From JALXCG01 sp026991065 [NCBI: Gemmatimonadota bacterium] (lineage in GTDB: Bacteria; GCA-2686955): 7,172 bases of DNA. Position numbers and translations under genes: made by a program. The first letter of the stretch is position 1. The number at the start of each line of letters is the position of its first letter. The stretch is taken from the NCBI GenBank assembly GCA_026991065.1, contig JALXCG010000226.1, forward strand, positions 1 to 7,172, in the 5' to 3' direction. Shown in pieces: positions 1 to 5,184 of this stretch. The notes beneath the pieces are model-generated. The model did not search any database and was not told where the DNA came from. It was given only the letters and a program-made list of their open reading frames with translations.

Positions 1-747
1 TGCTGATCTCCGGCTTGCGCTTGATCAGCCCCAGGTCCTCCACATAGAGCAGATCGTCGCTGGGGATGGCGTCGATGTTGTTGCCGCCCTGCAGAAGCGT
101 CTCTACCACCCGGTGGATCCGCGGCTCCTGCAGCTTGTCGGCCAACTGATCCAGGTGGGTGGCGCGGCTCGCCACCAGTCGCTCCTTGGCCGCTTCGATC
201 ACTTCGGCGGTGACCGGCAGCGAGCGGTCCTTCACCCCCTGCTTCTTGAAGCAGGCTTCGTAGGCGAGCGCATTGACCAGCCACGGCTGGCCGGCGGTGT
301 AGTCCCAGGCCAGTTGCAGCGCCTCCTCCTCGAAAATCTGCCCGGTCTCGGCGGTGTGCTGGGCGTAGAGTTCGCGCATCTCCTCAACCGAGAAATCCCC
401 CAGCCGCAGCGACTCCGCCTTGATGTTGAAGCAGGAGCCGCCGGTGATGACCTCTTTTTCACTGGAAGCGTGGATGCGGTAGTCTTTGATGTCGCGCACC
501 CCGCAGAGGACAATGCTCTGGGGAAAGCCGGCGGGGCGCTTGGTGTAACCGGCGCGGATCTGGCGCAGCACCGTGATCAGGGTATCGCCGATCAGGAGGT
601 CTTGCCGGTCTGGCGCGGGGCGTGGAGGATGAAGTATTTCTTTTGCCCGATGAGCGAAAGAAGATCCTCGTCCGCCAGGCGCGCCAGCGGGGGGATCGTG
701 TAGTGATCGGCTGGGTCTACCGGACCCGCGGTGTTGAAGAAGCGCAT
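1..747 (-). pseudogene. AAA-type ATPase, internally deleted and frameshifted, running off the left edge
   Basis: The ATG at 745-747 opens with MRFFNTAGPV and reads through to a P-loop, HAPRQTGKTS, and then hits TGA at 592-594, giving a 51-residue product. The next frame, from the CTG at 593-595, is open for 198 codons to the window edge. It reads LIGDTLITVLRQIRAGY, then IVLCGVRDIKDYRIH, FNIKAESLRLGDFS, GQPWLVNALAYEACF and LLYVEDLGLIK, all recognisable as the downstream half of the same family. As I recall intact homologues, roughly 80-90 residues lie between the P-loop and LIGDTL, including the Walker B LLLDEID segment. These are absent, so a plain frameshift cannot explain the junction: a deletion whose length is not a multiple of three must have occurred. 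The family is a stand-alone AAA/STAND-like ATPase of unclear role, often present in several copies per genome. The encoded protein should lack ATPase activity. The 3' end lies outside the window. Confidence 0.85.
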
Positions 748-990
748 GGGGGGCAGTATAGCGGCTTTCCGCGGCCCCGGCGCCCGCCGTGTCGGCCGGG
801 ACTGCCGCGGCTGCAACGCTGGTCGGGGGTGCCGAGGGGCGGTCTGGAGCCGAGACCGGATCCGCTCGGAGGACGCCGGTTCGGCGAGAAGGGAGCGGCC
901 GGAGCCGCGGCTTGCACCGATGCGAAGGCCCCGGCGGCGCGTTGCGCGGATCTGGTGCACATCACTCACGAGAACAAAAGGTGTTGCCGG
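748..990. other. intergenic spacer between the ATPase remnant and the EEP gene
   Basis: This is 243 bases of very G+C-rich sequence between the stop of the EEP gene and the start of the ATPase remnant, both read on the minus strand. The open frames across it are composed mainly of Arg, Gly, Ala and Pro and show no domain. I see no strong hairpin followed by a T run on either strand, so no intrinsic terminator is called for the EEP gene. Apart from the -10-like box at its left end I find nothing supportable. Confidence 0.5.
755..760 (-). promoter_or_regulatory. candidate -10 box (TATACT) for a leaderless ATPase transcript
   Basis: On the minus strand TATACT matches the sigma-70 -10 consensus at five of six positions. 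It is followed by seven bases (GCCCCCC) and then directly by the ATG at 745-747. A start site at the usual distance would therefore fall on or next to the A of the ATG. No Shine-Dalgarno sequence precedes this ATG, which agrees with leaderless translation. There is no recognisable -35 hexamer at 16-18 bp, so the call is tentative. Confidence 0.3.
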
Positions 991-2511
991 TCAGCGGGGC
1001 TGGAAGAGCAGATCCACCACCCGGGGGTCGTGATCGCTGGCCAGGACGGTGTCGTTGCGGCGCAGGCCGGTGATGGTGAGCCGCGCCGGGCTCATGGTGC
1101 GGGTGTCGAGGATAAAGTGTTTTGCCACCGTGACGCGGTCGCTCGTGTAGAGGATGTAGTCGAGCACTCCGGGGTAGTAGCGCGCGCTCTCCTTGCGCCA
1201 GGTGTAGCCCATGCGGGCGTCGCTGTGGCGGCTGACCAGGAGGCTGAGGAGGCGGCGGTTCGAAGGGGTCGGGTCGCCCCGGTCCGGTGCGGGGACGGCG
1301 TTGATCTCTCCGCCCAGGAGGGTGCGCAGGGGAGCGCCGCTGCCCACCAGGTTCAGGTCGCCGCCGAGCACGATTGGGGTGGCGGCGGGCAGGGTGAGCG
1401 TGCCGCCCGGCGTGTTTGCGTCCGCCAGCCAGGCGACCAGGGCTTGCGCCTCTTTGCGGCGCTCATCTTCGGCTTTGCAGCAGCGCCAGTGGTTGGCCAC
1501 GACCAGCAGATCCTGCTCCCGCTCCGGCCCCAGGTCGATGAGCGCGGCGCTGAGCCGGTGTTGCGGCAGGATCGCCCAGCTCTGCTTGATCGGGAAGCGG
1601 CTCACGATCACATTGCCGCGATCGCGCCGCACCGCGTGCCAGGCGCCGCCGGGGGGGCTGGGCAGCAGTTGCTCGAAGCGCTTCGCCACCGCTTCCGCGC
1701 GGTGGTTCCAGACTTCGTTGAGGATCCAGATGTCGGCGTTGATCGCGCGCAAGATCCGTTGCAGGGCCTCTTGCCGGGGCGCCTCCTTCTTTTTGAAGAG
1801 GCCGTCGTGCTGGATGTTGTAACCGGCCAGGCGCACCACGCCGGGTGTTGCGCGGGTGAAGTCGATGGGGGCGATCGGGATGGTGCCGGGAGCGAAGGTG
1901 TAGAGCAGGCCGCCGGGGCGGTCCGGAACCTGGTCGCCGAGCCGGCCGCTGCTGAGCAGAATGCGCACGGTTGGGCCGGGAAAGAGCGGCAGGTCGCGGG
2001 CCGGGCGGCGGTCGCGGCGCAGCGCCACCTCGAACTGGTCGGAGCCGTGGGTGGGGCCGATCCGCAGGTGGAGATCCGCCGGATCCAGGGTGACCGGACG
2101 CGGTGTGTAGAAAGTGCCCGTGCGCTTGCCGAACTCCCACACCAATTCGGCGCCCAGCCCCTCATGCTTCTTGCCGGTGGCGGGGTCGTTGTCGGTATCG
2201 ATCCAGAGACGCAGATCCTGGCCTGCGTCCGGCTCCACCCGGGCGCCGCACTCGAAACGCAGATAGAGCCAATCCTGGTCGTTGGCCACCCACAGGCGGC
2301 CGAAGTCGATCGGCTCGCCGTCGCCCCGTGGGTCGATGGCGGCGGGCTCCATGCTGCTCCAGTCGGCGAAGTCTCCATCGAGCGAGATCGCTTGCAGTGT
2401 GGCGAATGCGGAGTCGGGCAGGGCGAGCAGGAGCAGCGCCAGGAGGGGCGCGAACCGCCGCCGGAGCGGGTGGAGGGCGCGGTGGGGTTGCGAAGAGCGC
2501 TGTTGCGGCAT
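991..2511 (-). CDS. secreted endonuclease/exonuclease/phosphatase-family protein with N-terminal CBM9-like domain
   Basis: The 506-residue product begins at the ATG at 2509-2511, preceded by AGGA at six bases. A TTG ten codons upstream keeps the frame but puts the signal peptide further from the terminus. Residues 1-37 form an export signal: basic n-region (LRRRF), a Leu-rich core, and an AFA cleavage site. Residues of about 40-185 (ISLDGDFADW, WLYLRFEC, LWIDTDNDPATG) resemble the CBM9/DOMON-like sandwich. The catalytic EEP domain fills the rest: YNIQHDG (231-237), LNEVWN with the metal-binding Glu266, NHW with His341, GGDLN (383-387), LDYIL (450-454) and SDHDP (492-496). All hallmark residues of the DNase I/exonuclease III fold are present, so it is probably an active metal-dependent phosphodiesterase or phosphatase outside the cytoplasm. 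The substrate cannot be read from the sequence; nucleic acid, phospholipid or sugar phosphate are all possible. It diverges from the sulfatase-like gene. The n-region is also loosely Tat-like, but Sec is likelier. Confidence 0.9.
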   Translation of the reverse strand: MPQQRSSQPHRALHPLRRRFAPLLALLLLALPDSAFATLQAISLDGDFADWSSMEPAAIDPRGDGEPIDFGRLWVANDQDWLYLRFECGARVEPDAGQDLRLWIDTDNDPATGKKHEGLGAELVWEFGKRTGTFYTPRPVTLDPADLHLRIGPTHGSDQFEVALRRDRRPARDLPLFPGPTVRILLSSGRLGDQVPDRPGGLLYTFAPGTIPIAPIDFTRATPGVVRLAGYNIQHDGLFKKKEAPRQEALQRILRAINADIWILNEVWNHRAEAVAKRFEQLLPSPPGGAWHAVRRDRGNVIVSRFPIKQSWAILPQHRLSAALIDLGPEREQDLLVVANHWRCCKAEDERRKEAQALVAWLADANTPGGTLTLPAATPIVLGGDLNLVGSGAPLRTLLGGEINAVPAPDRGDPTPSNRRLLSLLVSRHSDARMGYTWRKESARYYPGVLDYILYTSDRVTVAKHFILDTRTMSPARLTITGLRRNDTVLASDHDPRVVDLLFQPR

Positions 2512-2861
2512 GAGGTTTCCTGAAGTGGAGTGGAGGGTCAACTTGTAGCGGCTCGTGGTTCCGAGAGCAAGGTGGGAAACAAAAACTGCCGACCGCGAAG
2601 AGGAAAGCCGCTTCGGGCAAAGCCGATGGCAGGGATCAGCCGACTCTTGGGTATGGCGTGCGCGGCTTCATGGTCGAGGTTATCCTGTGATCCGCCGGGT
2701 TCGAGCCGGGCACCCCATCCCATCGCCTTGCAGCGGCACTGGTTGGACGATGCGTACCGGAACGCGCCTTGGCCTCTGCTGCCTCTTCAGCGGTGGAGCG
2801 CCCCGCCACGCTCGACTCTTCCTGCAATCCCCCCCACGTTCCGATCCTATTCGAGGCTTTC
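2512..2861. other. divergent intergenic region between the EEP and sulfatase-like genes
   Basis: These 350 bases separate two divergent starts and should hold both promoters. For the EEP side there is a weak candidate, listed separately. For the sulfatase-like side I could not find a -35/-10 pair with acceptable spacing; TATCCT at 2681-2686 has no partner. A CCGGGTTCGAGCCGGG segment near 2694-2709 can form only a four-base-pair stem. A seven-C run lies at 2829-2835. If the sulfatase-like gene instead started at the TTG at 2769, the last third of this region would be coding. Confidence 0.5.
2542..2570 (-). promoter_or_regulatory. weak sigma-70-like promoter candidate for the EEP gene
   Basis: On the minus strand TTGCTC (2565-2570) and TACAAG (2542-2547) are separated by exactly 17 bases. 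They match three and four positions of the -35 and -10 consensus. The start site would fall roughly 25 bases before the ATG at 2511, leaving room for the AGGA ribosome site. The match is poor enough that chance is a real possibility. Confidence 0.22.
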
Positions 2862-5075
2862 GTGCTCCTTCTCAAACAGCTCTTGGCGCTTGTCTTGGCC
2901 GGCACCGCCGCGACCGCTGCGACCGCCGCGACGCACGGCGCAGTTGCTCGTGGCGATTGTCCCGGGTCCCGCTCCGGCGCAGCGGGGAGAGACGGCGGAT
3001 CGGCCGCCGCCACGCAATACAATGTGCTGCTCTACGTGATTGATACGCTGCGCGCGGATCACCTGGGGCTGTACGGCTACGAGCGCGATACGTCGCCCTT
3101 CATCGACCAACTTGCCCAGGAGGGGGTGCGCTGGAACGATTTTCACAGCGCGTCCACCTGGACCTGGCCCTCCGTGGTGTCGATGATCTCTTCCGCCACG
3201 CTCCCCACCAGCCGCTGCCCCGATCGCTCGTTGACGCTGCACCCGCACTGGGACTCCCTGCCCGGGATTCTGGCTGATCGTGGCTATCACACGGCGTTGA
3301 TCTCCAGCAATGCGACCCTTTGGCCGGATGGCCGTGTCGCCCCCCTCTATCAGACGGTGGAGAAACCGACGCGTCCCGACCAGGGCCTGACCAACCGCCT
3401 GGCGACCATGCTCCGGGATCCGTCGCAACGTCCTTTTTTCATTCACGCCCAGCCTTTCGGCGTGCATACACCGTATGAGTGCCCGGCGCCCTTCGATTCA
3501 CTCTTTATCGGCGACCCCTTTTACGGGCAGCTGGGCGATGTGCCGCGGATCAACCCCACCAGCAGCTGTACCGGTGGTATCTCGCCTGATGTCGTGATCG
3601 ACGGCATCCTCTCCATGGATTGGTATGTCAGCCAGTACGATGGTTTGATCGCCTACATGGACTGGCAGGTCGAGCAGATCTTCGCCGTGCTGGAGGAGCA
3701 GGGGTTGCGGGAAAACACGCTGGTGATCATTACCTCTGACCACGGCGAAGAGCTGGCCGGCGAGCACGACCGCTACTTCTGTCACGCCGACCATTATGAA
3801 GGCAACATCCATGTGCCGCTGCTGATCCTTTTTCCCGAGGCGTGGCAGCGCGAGCATGGCCCGTTCCGCGACCTGGCCATTGACGGCCCCTGCGGCCACA
3901 TCGACCTCATGCCGACGATCCTGGATGTGCTGGGCATTGCGCCGCCTCCCTATTTGCAAGGACGCGATCTGGTCGCGGATCCGGTTCAAAACCGTCAGGC
4001 GGAGTTCGATCATTCCGGGCGCGCTTATCGAAAAGACCACTACAAGCTGATCAATCGGGCCGAGTTTCTGCAGGATGATCCCAACAAGGAACTCTTCGAT
4101 CTCGCCACCGATCCGGCTGAAACCAACAACCTGGCCGTCACTGATTCTTCGCTCGCGACAAGGATGGAAAACCAGCTCAATCGCATCGCGGCGGCGGTCG
4201 ACGCGCAGTGGCCGCCGCGCATGGAGCAGACCGATTGGAGCTTCTTCAGCGATTTTTCCACGCTCTATGATGCCAAGGAGTTGATGGAAAGCATCGACGG
4301 CGGACCTTCGGCCAAGTGGGAGTGGCTGGAGGTCGGCGGCGATGGCATGCTGCACGGCTTCGTGTTTCCGGCCGGGGACGCGGCCGCGGTGTCGCGGGGT
4401 CCGGAGTCGCGCGGGCGGCGCGCGTGGCGGCGGCATTTGCGGCGACACGACGGAGAGCGGAGGGTGCTGGATGCGCGGTCGCGGAGTGAAGCCGCCGCCG
4501 TCGCGGCGGACAGATTGGCGGCCGGGGACGGCAATCCCCGCGCTCAGGTGGAGCTGTATCGAACTTCGGTGGCGGTGATCGCGCCGCCGCTCTACCAGTC
4601 GCGCGCTCAGGCCGACATCGAACTGGTGAGCGGCCGGCTCGCTTTTGAGATCGCTTCCACCCAATGGGGAACCCAGCGCTATCGCCTGGTCATCGAGGAG
4701 AATCAGCTTACACTGCAGCGCTTTGCCCCTGGCGTTCCGGCGCTGGACTGGGGTACTGTGGCGTACCCCTACGGACTGAACCAGTGGCGCCATGTGACCC
4801 TGGAATCGGACGGCGACACGGTGCGCGTGGTGGTGGATGGCGAGGAACTCTTCCGGGAGTTGGAAACCGACCCGACCGCGATGTGGGGCACCACCTATTT
4901 CAAGATCGCTGACGACGGCGGAGAGGTTTATCTGGACAACGTTTCGGTGGTTGCCTTGAGCAGCGGCCCGCGGCAGTCGCCGCCCATCGAATGGCCGCTG
5001 CCGGGCCGCACCTCGCCCCGCGATCGCGCGACCAACTTCACGGCGCCGGATCCGGCTCGCCACCGCCGCTTCTGA
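2862..5075 (+). CDS. exported sulfatase/alkaline-phosphatase-superfamily hydrolase with C-terminal Con A-like domain
   Basis: I chose the GTG at 2862 (737 residues) because GAGG precedes it by five bases and the protein then opens with a short hydrophobic export segment (LLLKQLLALVLAG). A TTG at 2769 would add 31 residues but has no clear ribosome site. The sulfatase-type domain covers about residues 53-430: NVLLYVIDTLRADHLG with metal ligand Asp61, the nucleophile motif STWTWPSV with Thr101, HTPYE with His202, ITSDHGEE with Asp293-His294, FCHAD with His308, and the LFDLATDPAE motif near 411-420. The metal-site residues are therefore kept, but the Cys/Ser that becomes formylglycine in true sulfatases is Thr. 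This favours phosphodiesterase, phosphotransferase or other alkaline-phosphatase-like chemistry over classical sulfate-ester hydrolysis. Residues of about 505-561 are an Arg/Ala-rich linker of doubtful frame. Residues 562-699 (QRYRLVIEENQLTLQRF, VRVVVDGEELF, VYLDNVSV) look like a Con A/LamG-type sandwich. The protein is likely periplasmic or outer-surface; substrate unknown. Confidence 0.88.
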   Translation: MLLLKQLLALVLAGTAATAATAATHGAVARGDCPGSRSGAAGRDGGSAAATQYNVLLYVIDTLRADHLGLYGYERDTSPFIDQLAQEGVRWNDFHSASTWTWPSVVSMISSATLPTSRCPDRSLTLHPHWDSLPGILADRGYHTALISSNATLWPDGRVAPLYQTVEKPTRPDQGLTNRLATMLRDPSQRPFFIHAQPFGVHTPYECPAPFDSLFIGDPFYGQLGDVPRINPTSSCTGGISPDVVIDGILSMDWYVSQYDGLIAYMDWQVEQIFAVLEEQGLRENTLVIITSDHGEELAGEHDRYFCHADHYEGNIHVPLLILFPEAWQREHGPFRDLAIDGPCGHIDLMPTILDVLGIAPPPYLQGRDLVADPVQNRQAEFDHSGRAYRKDHYKLINRAEFLQDDPNKELFDLATDPAETNNLAVTDSSLATRMENQLNRIAAAVDAQWPPRMEQTDWSFFSDFSTLYDAKELMESIDGGPSAKWEWLEVGGDGMLHGFVFPAGDAAAVSRGPESRGRRAWRRHLRRHDGERRVLDARSRSEAAAVAADRLAAGDGNPRAQVELYRTSVAVIAPPLYQSRAQADIELVSGRLAFEIASTQWGTQRYRLVIEENQLTLQRFAPGVPALDWGTVAYPYGLNQWRHVTLESDGDTVRVVVDGEELFRELETDPTAMWGTTYFKIADDGGEVYLDNVSVVALSSGPRQSPPIEWPLPGRTSPRDRATNFTAPDPARHRRF
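2904..2930 (+). repeat. three 9-bp tandem repeats encoding (Thr-Ala-Ala)3
   Basis: ACCGCCGCG, ACCGCTGCG and ACCGCCGCG lie head to tail, followed by a diverged fourth unit. The 9-bp period keeps frame, so changes in copy number would only lengthen or shorten the linker between the hydrophobic export segment and the sulfatase-type domain. One transition separates the middle copy from the others. Confidence 0.8.
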
Positions 5076-5152
5076 GGTCCGGCCGGGACCGATCCCGAAG
5101 CGGGTGATGGCGGCTGATCTACGCGGGATCCGGATCCGTCCGATCCCGAAGC
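5076..5152 (+). repeat. hairpins and 13-bp direct repeat in the spacer before lhr
   Basis: CCGATCCCGAAGC occurs twice, at 5089-5101 and 5140-5152, 51 bp apart. Each copy contains a GATCCCG or TCCCG arm that pairs with an upstream arm: CGGGA at 5084-5088 with TCCCG at 5093-5097, and CGGGATC at 5124-5130 with GATCCCG at 5142-5148. The 11-base loop of the second contains the palindrome CGGATCCG. A further GGTCC/GGACC stem (5076-5080 with 5086-5090) starts right after the stop codon of the sulfatase-like gene. No T run follows, so these are not canonical intrinsic terminators; they could be transcript-end structures, a REP-like remnant or a regulator site. Confidence 0.55.
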
Positions 5153-5170
5153 CGGGAGGAGTGAGAGAGT

Positions 5171-5184
5171 AGGATGGCATGATG
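5171..5184 (+). promoter_or_regulatory. ribosome binding site and start region of the Lhr gene
   Basis: AGGA at 5171-5174 lies seven bases before the ATG at 5182 and four before an adjacent in-frame ATG at 5179. An in-frame TAG at 5170-5172 rules out any earlier start. The AGGA also overlaps an out-of-frame ATG-GCA-TGA (5174-5182) whose stop overlaps the chosen start, so initiation there would end at once on the real start codon. Confidence 0.6.

Noticed and set aside
113-703. 196-codon plus-strand frame over the ATPase remnant
   Set aside because: It is antisense to clear ATPase-family protein sequence and has no domain of its own.
622-2523. 633-codon open frame on the plus strand
   Set aside because: It lies antisense to the EEP gene and shows no domain. 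Its Ala/Gly/Val/Arg-rich composition is that of a shadow frame in G+C-rich coding DNA, whereas the minus strand has a full set of EEP catalytic motifs.
2685-2691. CTGTGAT resembling one half of a Pho box
   Set aside because: It matches six of seven bases, but there is no second half-site at the expected 11-bp spacing, so phosphate control is not supported.
2691-2712. GGGTTCGAGCC segment resembling the T arm of a tRNA
   Set aside because: The required five-base-pair T stem does not form (CCGGG would need CCCGG but CGGG follows), and no acceptor, D or anticodon arms are present around it.
5076-5097. possible intrinsic terminator after the sulfatase-like gene
   Set aside because: The stems are only five base pairs and no T run follows on the plus strand.
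3498-5180. 560-codon open frame on the minus strand
   Set aside because: It is antisense to the sulfatase-like gene, Arg/His-rich and without recognisable motifs, while the plus strand carries clear sulfatase-fold motifs.
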